From positions 496,001 through 560,000 of the forward strand of contig NZ_CP104011.1 in NCBI RefSeq assembly GCF_025133575.1: DNA of 64,000 bases, in the 5' to 3' direction. Positions 41,209 to 49,811 of the stretch are shown here, in pieces. Every line of letters starts with the position of its first letter. Position 1 is the stretch's first letter. The DNA comes from Pseudomonas sp. GCEP-101 (GTDB lineage Bacteria > Pseudomonadota > Gammaproteobacteria > Pseudomonadales > Pseudomonadaceae). The position numbers and the translations under genes were made by a program. Below the pieces are notes generated by a model. The model was given only the letters and a program-made list of their open reading frames with translations. It searched no databases and was not told where the DNA came from.

Positions 41209-41231
41209 TTTGCTACAGCTCGACGGAGGGA

Positions 41232-42008
41232 TCAGTCCCCGTAGATATCGCTCTTGAAGTACTTGCCTTCGATTTCCTTGTACTTGCCATTGGCCCGCAG
41301 CGCGTCGATGGCGGCGTTGAGCTGGCCGACCAGCTCGGTATTGCCCTTGCGCACCGCGATACCGGCACCCTCGCCGAAGTATTTCGGGTCCTTGAACTCC
41401 GGCCCGATGAAGGCGAAGCCCTTGCCGCGCGGGGTGTCCAGGAAGCCGATCTGCAGCGGGATGGAGTCGGCGAAGGTGCCGTCCAGGCGGCCCGCCAGCA
41501 GGTCCAGGTAGATCTCGTCCTGGCTGGTGTAGCGCACCACGTTGGCGCCGGCCTTGCCCAGTACCTCGGTGGCGAAACGGTCGGCGGTGGAGCCACGCTG
41601 CACACCGATGTTCTTGCCCTTGAGCTGGCTGAACTGCTCGTCCAGCTGCGCGCCTTCCTTCATCACCAGGCGGCCCGGGGTGAAGTAGTACTTGTGGGTG
41701 AAGTCCACCGAGTGCTTGCGCTCTTCGGTGATGGTGATGGAGGACAGCGCGGCGTCGATCTTGCGCACCTTCAGCGAGGGGATCAGGCCGTCGTATTCCT
41801 GCTCGACCCACTGGCACTTGCGCTTCATCTCTTCGCACAGCGCGTTGCCGATGTCGTAGTCGAAACCGGCGATACCGCCTTCCGGGGTCTTGTAGGCGAA
41901 GGGTGGATAGGCCGCCTCGATGCCGATGCGCAGCGGCTTGTCGTCAGCATGGGAGAAGGTGGCGAAAGCGGCCAGCATCAGGCCGCCCAGCAGGGCTTTG
42001 CGATTCAT
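41232..42008 (-). CDS. Basic amino-acid (arginine/lysine/ornithine) binding protein
   Basis: A 258-residue periplasmic binding protein (family 3). The signal peptide ends at about residue 21 ([11 protein letters not shown]). The mature part follows ArgT/His[31 protein letters not shown], then [20 protein letters not shown]. In P. aeruginosa a similar gene (PA3865, from memory) lies next to dauR. No permease or ATPase genes adjoin it, so it must use a transporter encoded elsewhere. It faces away from the DGC-protein gene and converges on dauR. It probably delivers arginine for the dau pathway. Confidence 0.88.
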   Translation of the reverse strand: MNRKALLGGLMLAAFATFSHADDKPLRIGIEAAYPPFAYKTPEGGIAGFDYDIGNALCEEMKRKCQWVEQEYDGLIPSLKVRKIDAALSSITITEERKHSVDFTHKYYFTPGRLVMKEGAQLDEQFSQLKGKNIGVQRGSTADRFATEVLGKAGANVVRYTSQDEIYLDLLAGRLDGTFADSIPLQIGFLDTPRGKGFAFIGPEFKDPKYFGEGAGIAVRKGNTELVGQLNAAIDALRANGKYKEIEGKYFKSDIYGD

Positions 42009-42193
42009 CGATGAACTCCGTTGTGTGGTCGCCGGGGTCGAGCGCCGGCCGTTACGTCTGGCAGTGAGTACGGCATGTCGGGGTTCGTCCAGGGGCGCGA
42101 TGCATCAGCTCGCAGCGGCATTGCCTTGCCCTCACCCAGGCGAACGACTTCTTGTTCTGGTCCGTCCACGCGCACGCGCGCGTAAACTTAAAA

Positions 42194-42206
42194 TCCAATC
42201 TGGACT
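42194..42206 (-). promoter_or_regulatory. Candidate DauR operator upstream of the binding-protein gene
   Basis: On the minus strand it reads AGTCCAGATTGGA, one base different from the dauB site. It lies 186 bp upstream of the ATG inside the A+T-rich promoter-like patch. Confidence 0.5.
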
Positions 42207-42310
42207 AAAAAGTACACAACGTCAATCGTTCCCGATACGCCCTTCAATCGTAGGGCGGATGGAGCGTTCCGCTTAGGTCAGCCGGCAAGCGGTGGTGCCC
42301 TGCCAAGCGT

Positions 42311-42324
42311 TTGATGCAGATCAT
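42311..42324. promoter_or_regulatory. ANR/FNR-type box
   Basis: TTGATGCAGATCAT matches the ANR/DNR consensus TTGAT-N4-ATCAA at 9 of 10 defined positions. It is centred about 59 bp before the DGC-protein ATG, a distance that suits activation at low oxygen. Confidence 0.65.
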
Positions 42325-42376
42325 GTCGCGCCCCCACGAGCCGGCAGGACACTGCAGGACTCACCCCGGAGGCCCC

Positions 42377-42745
42377 ATGCCATCCTCGCCGCCCCTGCCC
42401 CTCGTTTACCCCTGTTCCGGTTGTTCCTATCTTGCGCGGCTGGCCAACGATCTCGCCTTGCGCCTGGACCGCGACGGCTTGGCGAAAATGTCCTGCATCG
42501 ACGCCGCAGGCGTCGATGTGCCGTCGTCGGCGGAGAGGGCCCCCTCGGGGCGGATAGTCGTTGCCGTGGATGGCTGCCGCCGGCACTGCGTGCAGCACTG
42601 GCTGGCGCACCAGGGAGTAAAGGCCGGGCGCGAAATCACCCTGAGCGACTATGGCCTGGAGGAACACCGCGGCCAGAACACGCGCGCAGAGGATTTCGAG
42701 ATGCTTTACGAGGAATTGCGCTTCCTCCTCCGAACCCAGGGTTGA
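42377..42745 (+). CDS. DGC-domain putative zinc-binding protein
   Basis: A 122-residue protein of the DGC family. The hallmark cysteines are visible: CSGCS at about residues 12-16 and DGCRRHC at about 64-70 (which names the family), with a GLAKMSCIDA segment between. These probably coordinate zinc, or a thiol chemistry, but no function is known. In Pseudomonas and other denitrifiers such genes are often near anaerobic genes, which agrees with the ANR-type box upstream. The chosen ATG is preceded by CCGGAGG; the open frame extends 22 codons further upstream through the ANR box, which argues against a longer start. Confidence 0.8.
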   Translation: MPSSPPLPLVYPCSGCSYLARLANDLALRLDRDGLAKMSCIDAAGVDVPSSAERAPSGRIVVAVDGCRRHCVQHWLAHQGVKAGREITLSDYGLEEHRGQNTRAEDFEMLYEELRFLLRTQG

Positions 42746-42990
42746 GCCCGTGCCCCACGGCAGAAGGCAAGGCGACGGGGGCTGACGGAAGCTAGGTGAA
42801 ACGTGCCAGACCATGCTGGCCTGACACGACAAACGATGCTTCGCTCCGCCCCCTTCGTCAGGGAGCGGACACGGCCTGCCAGTGTCGGCGTCAGGCGGCG
42901 ACTTCGCTGAACGGCAGGAAGATCGAGCGCTCGCCCGCGCCGCGGAAGTACTGCCCCGGCGCGTGCGGGGCAGTACCGCCCGTCAGCGCC
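42746..42990. other. Spacer with possible gene-fragment end
   Basis: A 245-bp convergent gap. On the minus strand, positions 42893-42980 read through as a protein-like tail ending GERSIFLPFSEVAA then stop, out of frame with the dipeptidase. It may be the remnant 3' end of a lost gene. No intact gene was seen. Confidence 0.25.
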
Positions 42991-44505
42991 CTACAAGTGC
43001 TTGATCTTCTCCAGTTCCTCGGCGCTGTAGTTCTGCTCCGTGGACTTGGTCAGGTCGGTGAGGATGTTGGCACGCAGCACGCCAGCCTGGTCCAGAGCCC
43101 AGAGCGCGGTGCCGTTGCTGAAACGTTCGGCGGCGGCGCGGGCCACTTCACCATCCTTCTGCGCCAGGGCCTTGAGCATCTCGTCCTGGGCTGGCTGCGC
43201 GGCGCGCAGGCTGCCTTCCAGGCGGTCGCGCCAGCCGTGCAGCAGCGGCATGTACTGCTTGTCGTTGGCGTGGGCCAGGGACGTGAGGCTGCGGAAGGTC
43301 CACCAGGCGGAGTGCTCGTCGAAGTCGTCGCTGCCCTGCTGGAACACCCGCGGCGTGCTGCGCAGGCTTTCCAGGTAGTACGGCAGCAGCAGGCCGTCGC
43401 GCACGTTGCCCAGGGACTGCCAGGACAGCACCTGCAAGCCCTTGGGCATCTGAGGGCGGACCTGCAGGATGTGCGCCTCGACGTTGCGCTCCATGGCGAT
43501 CGGCCGCTGCTTCTGGTCACCGGCGGGCTTCTTGCCGTCCAGCGGAGTGCCGGCGTAGTTGTCGATGCGCAGGATGGCCGCTACCTGCTCGACGCTGATG
43601 GGCTTCTCCGGCTTGGTATAGAAGGGATACTGCTGCTGGCGGATGTCCTGTTTGCGGCCCGGCTCCAGCTTGCTCTGCACCAGCCATTCGCGGTCGACGT
43701 TGTAGGCGTCGCCGACGATGCCGAAGGCCTTGGCGAAGTTGAATTTCGCCGGGTCGACCTTGTCGAGCAACTGGTGCTTCTCGGCGAATTCGGCAATGCC
43801 GGCGCTGCTCAACACGTTGGCCTTGTCGTTGAGGTCGGCGTCGTGCACGCGCATGCCGTTGGCCATCACCACATAGCCGTCGTCCGGCACGCGCACGGCG
43901 ATCCAGTGGTGCCCGGAGCCGATCTCGAACAGCCAGGCCTCCTTGTCGTCGGCGATCTGGATGCCGTTGGTTTCCCCGGCGCCGAGGGTCTCCACGTACT
44001 TGCCCAGCAGTTCCACGCCTTCGCGGGCGGTCTTCGCCTGGGGCAGGATGAGGTCCGGCAGGATGGCCTCGATCACCCCGCCCTCGTCGGCCACCAGCGG
44101 GTCGGCCTTGGCCGCCTTGTCATTGGGCTCGGTGCTGTTGGTGGCGGAGAGGATCACCCCGGCCTCGTTGGCGCCGAACTCGCTCCACGGGCCGAGCGCG
44201 CCGCGCTGGTCGCCGTTCCAGTCACGCATGGCGGTGTAGCGCATCCCGGCCTTGGGCGCGGGGACGCTGACGCCGTTGTCGAAGCTGAGCGTGTCGCCGT
44301 CCTTGTAGGTCTGCGCCGGCACCACGACGAAGCGCTTGGCGTGGTTGTTGTAGGTGTAGTCCTCCAGCCGCGCGACCAGCACGGAGCCGTCGGCGGTGGC
44401 GTTGCGCCCGGCGATGATGGTGGTGCAGGCCAGCGCGCCCTGGCAGAAGCCGCCGGCCAGCAGGGCGGCAGCGAGGGTCTTGAGCGCAAAGTTGGGCTTG
44501 GTCAT
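42991..44505 (-). CDS. C69-family dipeptidase
   Basis: A 504-residue exported N-terminal-nucleophile hydrolase of peptidase family C69 (PepD/acid ceramidase-like clan). A signal-peptide-like N-terminus (LAAALLAGGFCQGALA) ends directly before Cys27 in ACTTIIAG, so cleavage would expose Cys27 as the catalytic nucleophile. Conserved family blocks are TADGSVLVARLEDY, TNSTEPNDKA and EIGSGHHWIAVRVPDDGYVVMAN (in two parts). Family enzymes cleave a range of dipeptides. A good GAGGAG site precedes the ATG. It is monocistronic and convergent with the DGC-protein gene. Confidence 0.88.
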   Translation of the reverse strand: MTKPNFALKTLAAALLAGGFCQGALACTTIIAGRNATADGSVLVARLEDYTYNNHAKRFVVVPAQTYKDGDTLSFDNGVSVPAPKAGMRYTAMRDWNGDQRGALGPWSEFGANEAGVILSATNSTEPNDKAAKADPLVADEGGVIEAILPDLILPQAKTAREGVELLGKYVETLGAGETNGIQIADDKEAWLFEIGSGHHWIAVRVPDDGYVVMANGMRVHDADLNDKANVLSSAGIAEFAEKHQLLDKVDPAKFNFAKAFGIVGDAYNVDREWLVQSKLEPGRKQDIRQQQYPFYTKPEKPISVEQVAAILRIDNYAGTPLDGKKPAGDQKQRPIAMERNVEAHILQVRPQMPKGLQVLSWQSLGNVRDGLLLPYYLESLRSTPRVFQQGSDDFDEHSAWWTFRSLTSLAHANDKQYMPLLHGWRDRLEGSLRAAQPAQDEMLKALAQKDGEVARAAAERFSNGTALWALDQAGVLRANILTDLTKSTEQNYSAEELEKIKHL

Positions 44506-44665
44506 GGAAATCTCCTCGGCTTGCGATTCGCCGCGCGGCCAAGGCAGGCACGGCGGCGGAGCCGGGAGATGTACAACGTGGCGAGGAACGCGTCCTTGGC
44601 GCAGAGCAACGACACCTCCCTGGCATCGCCCCTGAGCATAGACAAGCGTCGAGATTGCGCCTGGC

Positions 44666-45118
44666 TCAGCGCTTCCAGCGCTCGGCGGCGGCCTGGTCGC
44701 TGCAGCGGCCCTCGACCCAGCGCGGGCCGTCGCAGGTGTCTTCCTTCTTCCAGAACGGCGCGCGGGTCTTCAGGTAGTCCATGACGAAGTTGCAGGCGTC
44801 GAACGCCGCCTGGCGGTGCGCGCTGGCGGCGCCGACGAAGACGATGGGCTCGCCCGGCTCCAGGCGGCCGATGCGGTGGAGGATTTCCAGGCGCAGCAAG
44901 GGCCAGCGCTGGTGGGCCTCGGCCTCGATCTTCTGCAGCGCCTTTTCAGTCATGCCGGCGTAGTGCTCGAGGAACATGCCGCCCACTTCGCGGCCCTCGT
45001 TGAAATCCCGCACGTAGCCGACGAAGCCGACCACGGCGCCGACGCCGACATTGGCGGCGTGCATCGCATTGAGCTCGGCACCCGGATCGAACGGCGCCGG
45101 CTGGACGCGGATCGCCAT
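44666..45118 (-). CDS. moaE: Molybdopterin synthase, large subunit
   Basis: A 150-residue MoaE. It forms the heterotetramer with MoaD that inserts two sulfurs into precursor Z (cPMP) to give molybdopterin. Conserved sequences are VGFVGYVRDFNEG, LEHYAGMTEKAL, HRIGRLEPGEPIVFVGAASAHR in consecutive stretches, and the catalytic Lys region LKTRAPFWKKE. It is last in the moaC-moaD-moaE operon; a 4-bp gap separates it from moaD. In P. aeruginosa moaB and moeA follow; here a C69 dipeptidase does. Confidence 0.95.
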   Translation of the reverse strand: MAIRVQPAPFDPGAELNAMHAANVGVGAVVGFVGYVRDFNEGREVGGMFLEHYAGMTEKALQKIEAEAHQRWPLLRLEILHRIGRLEPGEPIVFVGAASAHRQAAFDACNFVMDYLKTRAPFWKKEDTCDGPRWVEGRCSDQAAAERWKR

Positions 45119-45122
45119 GGCC

Positions 45123-45371
45123 TCAGCCTCCGGTCACGGTGGGGAAGAACGCCACCTCGTCGCCGTCGGCGAGGGGCTCGTCCAGGGCACACAGCTCCTG
45201 GTTACGCGCGCACATCAGGTTCTGCTCGGCCAGCACGTCCCACACACCGCCGCGCTGCAGCAACAGGCGCCGCAGGTCGTCGAGGCTGGCCAGGGACTCG
45301 CTCCAGTTCAGCTGTTCGCCGTCCAGGCCGAGGGCTTCGCGGTAGCGCGCGAAGTACTGCACGCGGATCAT
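45123..45371 (-). CDS. moaD: Molybdopterin synthase, sulfur-carrier subunit
   Basis: An 82-residue ubiquitin-fold sulfur carrier. The C-terminal Gly-Gly (FFPTVTGG) is the site of adenylation and thiocarboxylation. The N-terminus [15 protein letters not shown] is the family pattern. The ATG overlaps the moaC stop (ATGA), so the three moa genes are translationally coupled. A longer frame upstream is only moaC out of frame. Confidence 0.95.
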   Translation of the reverse strand: MIRVQYFARYREALGLDGEQLNWSESLASLDDLRRLLLQRGGVWDVLAEQNLMCARNQELCALDEPLADGDEVAFFPTVTGG

Positions 45372-45859
45372 GGGGTGTCTCCTGCGACGCTCTCTGTCGC
45401 AACGTAGTGGCCGCTCTTGCCGCCGAGCTTCTCCAGCAGGCGCACGCCTTCGATGGTCATGCCGCGGTCCACGGCCTTGCACATGTCGTAGATGGTCAGC
45501 GCGGCGACGCTGGCGGCGGTCAGCGCTTCCATCTCCACCCCGGTCTGCCCGGCCAGCTTGCAGCGGGCGACGATACGGACGCTGTCCTCACCCTCGGCGG
45601 CCAGCTCGACCTTGACGCTGGTGAGCAGCAGCGGGTGGCACAGCGGGATCAGCTCATGGGTCTTCTTCGCCGCCTGGATGCCGGCGATGCGCGCCACGGC
45701 GAACACGTCGCCCTTGGGGTGGCCGCCGTCCTGGATCAGCTGCAGGGTGGCCGGGAGCATGCGCACCCGGGCTTCGGCCACGGCCTCACGGGACGTCACG
45801 GCTTTCTCGGTGACATCGACCATGTTGGCGCGGCCCTGGGAATCGAGATGGGTCAGCAC
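45368..45859 (-). CDS. moaC: Cyclic pyranopterin monophosphate synthase
   Basis: A 163-residue MoaC that converts the MoaA product to cyclic pyranopterin monophosphate. The conserved blocks are [27 protein letters not shown] and the active-site Lys/Asp region [10 protein letters not shown]. The start is GTG with a GGAGAA site; it matches the family N-terminus MLTHLDSQG. It is first in the operon. Its upstream space holds REP and CTCTCCC repeats. Its moa products feed nitrate reductase and other molybdoenzymes. Confidence 0.95.
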   Translation of the reverse strand: MLTHLDSQGRANMVDVTEKAVTSREAVAEARVRMLPATLQLIQDGGHPKGDVFAVARIAGIQAAKKTHELIPLCHPLLLTSVKVELAAEGEDSVRIVARCKLAGQTGVEMEALTAASVAALTIYDMCKAVDRGMTIEGVRLLEKLGGKSGHYVATESVAGDTP

Positions 45860-45992
45860 GGCTGGGAATTCTCCGGTGGATCAGGGGAACAGTGTACTCC
45901 CCGGGGGCGCGGCCGGCGGACCGGCAAGCGACGCGTTGGGGGGAGGATTGTATACAAGAAGAGGTAGAAGCGGGGGCCCAGGCGTCTGGGCG

Positions 45993-46088
45993 GGTTCGCG
46001 AGCAAGCTCGCTCCTACAGGTTCTGTGTCCGCGGTGGACATCGGTGCTGCTGGCTGGCTTTTCGTAGGAGCGAGCTTGCTCGCGAATC
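45993..46088. repeat. REP pair, type A, outward-facing arrangement
   Basis: Two type A units; the first reads TTCGCGAGCAAGCTCGCTCC and the second is its inverted partner 40 bp later. The pair order is the reverse of that at most other copies. Confidence 0.85.
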
Positions 46089-46134
46089 CGGTGCATCCGG
46101 CTAACGGTTCGCTTGGCCGTTCTGCCCAACGGTC

Positions 46135-46245
46135 CCCTCTCCCTTCAGGGGGAGGGTTAGGGAGGGGGATCGGAGCTTGCTCGAAAACCGGGATACAACC
46201 GAAGCCCGCCGCCCTCTCCCCAGCCCTCTCCCTGAAGGGAGAGGG
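46135..46245. repeat. CTCTCCC palindromic repeat, copy 2
   Basis: A 111-bp element with inverted terminal arms. The left arm is slightly diverged (TTCAGGGGGAGGG), and the right arm has CCTCTCCCTGAAGGGAGAGG. Confidence 0.85.
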
Positions 46246-46286
46246 GGTGGAGGTGGGATTGGAAGAAGCCGGTCGCCCGGTTCTGC

Positions 46287-47678
46287 TTACATGTGCGCTT
46301 CGGCGAACTCCGCCAGCACCGAGCGCGGTACCCCTTGCAGGGTCACGTGCACGCCGTGGGGGAAGTCCTTGAAGCGTTCGGTGAGGTAGGTAAGGCCGGA
46401 GCTGGTGGCCGACAGGTAGGGGGTATCGATCTGTGCCAGGTTGCCCAGGCAGACCACCTTCGAACCATTGCCCGCGCGGGTGATGATGGTCTTCATCTGG
46501 TGCGGGGTGAGGTTCTGGCATTCGTCGATCAGGATCAGGCTCTGCTGGAAGCTGCGCCCGCGGATGTAGTTCAGCGATTTGAACTGCAGCGGTACCTTGC
46601 TGAGGATGTAGTCGACGCTGCCATGGGTGCACTCATCGTCCGAATGCAGCGCTTCGAGGTTGTCGGTGATGGCGCCGAGCCAGGGCTCCATCTTCTCCGC
46701 CTCGGTGCCGGGCAGGAAGCCGATGTCCTCGTCCAGGCCCTGCACGCTGCGGGTGGCGATGATGCGCTTGTAGCGCTTGGTGACCATGGTCTGCTCGATG
46801 GCGGCAGCCAGGGCCAGGATGGTCTTGCCCGAGCCCGCCGCGCCGGACAGGTTGACCAGGTGGATATCCGGATCGAGCAGCGCATACAGCGCCAGCGACT
46901 GGTACACGTCGCGCGGGCGCAAGCCCCAGGCTTCCTGGTGCAGCAGCGGTTCCTGGTGCAGGTCGAGGATGGTCAGCTCGTCCTGGTCGATGCCCTTGAT
47001 CCAGCCGACGAAGCCCTGCTCGTCGACGATGAACTCGTTGATGTGCACGGCCGGCAGGTTGTCGGTGAGTTGCACGCGATGCCAGGTGCGCCCGCGGTCC
47101 TGGCGGGTTTCCACCTTGCTGACGCGGTCCCAGAACGATCCGTTGAGCGAGTGGTAGCCCCGCGACAGGAGGGCGATGTCATCGACCAGCTGGTCGGTGT
47201 GGTAGTCCTCGGCGAATACCCCACAGGCACGCGCCTTCAGGCGCATGTTGATGTCCTTGGTGACCAGTACCACGCGCTTGCTGCTATGGCGACTCTTCAG
47301 CTCCACCAGCTGGTTGATGATCTTGTTGTCGTTGAGGTGTTCGGGCAGCCAGGTGATCGGCTCGGCGCGCTTGCTCATGAGGATCGACAGGCTGCCGCAC
47401 GGCCCGCTCTTGCCGCGCTGGATGGGCACGCCATCCTCCACCTGCTCGGGCGAGGCCTCGCCCAGTACCGAATCGATGAGGCGAATCGCCTGGCGGCATT
47501 CCGCGGCCACGGTGTGCTTTCCGGTCTTGAGCTTGTCCAGTTCCTCCAGCACCGTCATCGGGATCGCGACGTGGTGCTCCTGGAAGTTCAGCAAGGCGTT
47601 GGGATCGTGGATCAGGACGTTGGTGTCGAGGACGTACAGGGTGGGCTGGGTGGGGCGGGAGCGTCCGTGGTCATCCAT
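46287..47678 (-). CDS. PIN-PhoH family ATPase/ribonuclease
   Basis: A 463-residue two-domain protein. The N-terminal PIN (VapC-like) nuclease domain has the acidic start LYVLDTNVLIHDP (Asp18) and later VTKDINMRLKARA, and the C-terminal PhoH ATPase has Walker A SGAAGSGKT and Walker B LILIDECQNL. Such PhoH2/YlaK-like proteins are proposed RNA helicase-ribonucleases. The ATG was chosen because AGAGGTGA is at good distance; 23 upstream codons in frame are not conserved. From memory P. aeruginosa also has this gene beside moaC (PA3919). Confidence 0.9.
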   Translation of the reverse strand: MDDHGRSRPTQPTLYVLDTNVLIHDPNALLNFQEHHVAIPMTVLEELDKLKTGKHTVAAECRQAIRLIDSVLGEASPEQVEDGVPIQRGKSGPCGSLSILMSKRAEPITWLPEHLNDNKIINQLVELKSRHSSKRVVLVTKDINMRLKARACGVFAEDYHTDQLVDDIALLSRGYHSLNGSFWDRVSKVETRQDRGRTWHRVQLTDNLPAVHINEFIVDEQGFVGWIKGIDQDELTILDLHQEPLLHQEAWGLRPRDVYQSLALYALLDPDIHLVNLSGAAGSGKTILALAAAIEQTMVTKRYKRIIATRSVQGLDEDIGFLPGTEAEKMEPWLGAITDNLEALHSDDECTHGSVDYILSKVPLQFKSLNYIRGRSFQQSLILIDECQNLTPHQMKTIITRAGNGSKVVCLGNLAQIDTPYLSATSSGLTYLTERFKDFPHGVHVTLQGVPRSVLAEFAEAHM

Positions 47679-48191
47679 ACGCGGGTCACCTCTTGTGGGA
47701 GCGTTCGACGGAATGCCTTTACAGCGCTCCGCCGTGCGGTGAGCCACCGGCTCTCAAGACATGGGCTCAAGAGCACTGCAAGAAGGGGACGGGCCGGGCC
47801 GGGGCCGCCACCTGTCTGCAGGGTTCGGCGGTCTACGACTCAACAAATACAGGAAAAAACATGACGATAAAAAGTCTTTTTCCTTCTCAAGGATGTTTTT
47901 TTCTTCGTACGACGAAATACCTTGGCGAGGGCCTCGGACAGCGCTAGTTTTAGGGGTCCCACCTGTCGCAAAACCTCGCCACTTTCCCGGCGGATCAGCC
48001 TTTTGCCCTCCCCCGTGCCACTGCCAGCAAAGCCTGCGCAGCGCAGCCTTCTTGCCGCCTCCATAAGCAGCCGGAGCGCTGCGAGTCGCGCGGCTTCGCC
48101 AAGGCTAATCGCCCCCATAGGTGGAGCCTGCGCCCGCAACTCCTTACAATCGCGCCTCGATTGCAGGAGCGCGCTTGTAGGAGACCGCACG
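47679..48191. other. Regulatory region between phoH and yaaA (513 bp)
   Basis: A divergent region. Positions 47836-47930 are unusually A+T-rich, with the inverted repeat AAAAAG-T-CTTTTT at 47869-47881 and a short ORF (47861-47947). Half of a REP (CTTGTAGGAGAC) precedes yaaA. No full-length gene was seen. Confidence 0.6.
47861..47947 (+). CDS. Candidate small protein, 28 residues
   Basis: A short open frame starting ATG after CAGGAAAAAAC (AGGA six bases before the start). Its product would be [14 protein letters not shown] followed by a basic tail ending GEGLGQR. It lies in an A+T-rich patch upstream of yaaA. The codon use is unlike the neighbours. There is no homologue I know of, and it may be a leader peptide or chance. 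Confidence 0.25.
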   Translation: MTIKSLFPSQGCFFLRTTKYLGEGLGQR

Positions 48192-48971
48192 ATGCTGATG
48201 GTGATTTCCCCCGCCAAGACCCTGGACTACGACACCGCGCCGGTGACGCAGCGCTTCACCCTGCCCGAGCACCTGGACGATGCCCAGGAATTGATCGGCA
48301 TCCTGCGTGAACTGACTCCGGCGCAGATCGCCGAGCTGATGCACCTATCGGACAAGCTAGCCGGGCTCAACGCGGCGCGCTTCGGCAGCTGGCACCCGCA
48401 GTTCACTCCCGCCAACGCCAAGCAGGCGCTGCTGGCCTTCAAGGGTGACGTCTACACCGGCATGCAGGCCGAGGATTTCAGCGAGGACGACTTCGACTTC
48501 GCCCAGCGCCACCTGCGCATGCTCTCCGGCCTCTATGGCCTGCTGCGCCCGCTGGATCTGATGCAGCCGTACCGCCTGGAAATGGGCACCAAGCTGGCCA
48601 ACGCCCGCGGCAAGGACCTCTACGCCTTCTGGGGCGAGCGCATCAGCGGCTGGCTGAACGAGTCCCTGGCCGAACAGGGCGATGACGTGCTGCTGAACCT
48701 GGCCTCCAACGAATACTTCGGCGCGGTGAAGCGCAAGGCCCTCAACGCGCGGGTGATCGATACCGAGTTCAAGGACCTGAAGAACGGCCAGTACAAGATC
48801 ATCAGCTTCTACGCCAAGAAGGCCCGCGGGATGATGGCCCGCTATGTGATCAAGGAGCGCCTGACCAACCCCGAGGGGCTGAAGGACTTCAACTACGCCG
48901 GCTACGCCTACAGCGCCGAGCACTCCAAGGCCGACCAACTGGTGTTCCTGCGCGACCACGCCGACGACTGA
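48192..48971 (+). CDS. yaaA: Peroxide-stress protein YaaA (DUF328)
   Basis: A 259-residue YaaA. In E. coli it lowers free iron during peroxide stress and binds DNA. Conserved blocks are [43 protein letters not shown] (contiguous), NLASNEYF and [13 protein letters not shown]. The ATG gives the family start [10 protein letters not shown] strong terminator follows. The gene is monocistronic. Confidence 0.95.
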   Translation: MLMVISPAKTLDYDTAPVTQRFTLPEHLDDAQELIGILRELTPAQIAELMHLSDKLAGLNAARFGSWHPQFTPANAKQALLAFKGDVYTGMQAEDFSEDDFDFAQRHLRMLSGLYGLLRPLDLMQPYRLEMGTKLANARGKDLYAFWGERISGWLNESLAEQGDDVLLNLASNEYFGAVKRKALNARVIDTEFKDLKNGQYKIISFYAKKARGMMARYVIKERLTNPEGLKDFNYAGYAYSAEHSKADQLVFLRDHADD

Positions 48972-48992
48972 TCGCCCCACCCGCTGCACCAA

Positions 48993-49014
48993 ACGGGAGC
49001 CTCGAGGCTCCCGT
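48993..49014 (+). terminator. Rho-independent terminator after yaaA
   Basis: The perfect 11-bp palindromic stem ACGGGAGCCTC/GAGGCTCCCGT is followed by TTTTCGTTTC. Confidence 0.88.
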
Positions 49015-49100
49015 TTTCGTTTCTTCGGCTGAAAAACGGCAGGAATGCCCGGTGCGTTCCCGAGAAGTGGTCCGTCCGCACCGTGAATGCCGTGCCCTGC

Positions 49101-49206
49101 GGTTCGCGAGCAAGCTCGCTCCTACGAAAGCCGCACTACCTTGCCACACCGCGCTGAGGCATGCGCCGGCGTTGCCGGCGGATCGCGGGCATGGCCCGCT
49201 CCTGCC
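49101..49206. repeat. REP units, one type A and one type B
   Basis: A single inverted type A unit (about 49101-49129) and an inverted type B unit (about 49165-49206) between the yaaA terminator and the alginate control region. Confidence 0.8.
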
Positions 49207-49433
49207 TGAAGTATCGCGCTGGGGCATGCCCTCTCCCCCGCACAGACTCAGAGAAAGCCCATTGCGTCTAAAAGGGGCACCCGATTCGCTTCTGATTCGT
49301 CCGGGAAAGGCCGCTGATTCCAACTGGCCTGTAAGCCATTGACCATATCAGCGCACATCGAGAGGGGGCGAAATTGTACGTTTTATGTCCAAAACACCCC
49401 TTAAAAACCCTATGGAGAAAAGGGGCAAAATGA

Positions 49434-49442
49434 CCGTTCGTC
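49434..49442 (+). promoter_or_regulatory. AlgR-binding box
   Basis: CCGTTCGTC, an exact match to the AlgR site I recall for the P. aeruginosa algD promoter. It lies about 375 bp upstream of the likely start of transcription, where far-upstream AlgR sites are expected. A weaker match, CCGGTCGTT, is at 49636. Confidence 0.7.
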
Positions 49443-49736
49443 TGCTTCAGGATTAATCGTGAAAAATTTTTTCGGGGGTCCGGACCAGTCCTAAGGATGG
49501 AAATCGTCCTGATTCGCTACCTGCCTTGTAATCCATTCGCCATTACCAGCATTTGGCCATGACATGCATTTCACGATTGCACTTTGCAAGAGGGAAAGCT
49601 GAACGGGAGCTGAACGAATGTATTGACGACGATAGCCGGTCGTTTTTAACGAAAAATTCAATGGAACTTTCCCTGACCTTGCACTTTGCATTACGAAAAA
49701 CGCCCGAGGTTTTGCCACCAGTGCAGCATCAAGTGA

Positions 49737-49749
49737 TATCAAATGGATA
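49737..49749 (+). promoter_or_regulatory. IHF-like site upstream of the algD promoter
   Basis: TATCAAATGGATA matches WATCAA-N4-TTR except for one base. It is about 75 bp upstream of the predicted start point, the position described for IHF at algD. Confidence 0.4.
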
Positions 49750-49783
49750 TTTCAAATAATTTCAGAGACGAGATGGGCGGAAG

Positions 49784-49811
49784 GAACTAACCGACTTTCG
49801 GATAAATCCTA
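49784..49811 (+). promoter_or_regulatory. algD: AlgU (sigma-22)-type promoter of algD
   Basis: GAACTA, then 17 bp, then TCCTA. As I recall, P. aeruginosa algD has GAACTT-N17-TCCTA, so the spacing and -10 are identical and the -35 differs at the last base. Transcription would start near 49818, giving a 390-nt leader, close to the long leader known for this gene. Confidence 0.65.

Larger units (their letters stand above)
42009..42376. other. Divergent regulatory region (368 bp)
   Basis: The space between the binding-protein gene and the DGC-protein gene. It has an A+T-rich patch at 42183-42225 that contains the candidate DauR site and probably the binding-protein promoter, and an ANR-type box at 42311-42324 for the DGC-protein gene. 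No gene was seen. Confidence 0.6.
45860..46286. other. Repeat-filled spacer between moaC and phoH (427 bp)
   Basis: This holds the moaC promoter region, a type A REP pair and a CTCTCCC repeat. No gene was recognised. Confidence 0.7.

Noticed and set aside
40873..41244. 123-codon frame over the structured element
   Set aside because: It runs through hairpins and a REP unit; the translation is of the kind produced by such repeats.
47840..48217. Minus-strand frame between phoH and yaaA
   Set aside because: It overlaps the yaaA start and the A+T-rich patch, ends in a Lys/Arg-rich low-complexity tail and has no ribosome site.
49664..49690. GAACTT at 49664 as an AlgU -35
   Set aside because: No TCTGA/TCCTA-like -10 lies 16-17 bp downstream.
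49553..49759. 68-codon frame in the algD control region
   Set aside because: No ribosome site, no hydrophobic or conserved pattern, and it overlaps regulatory sequence.
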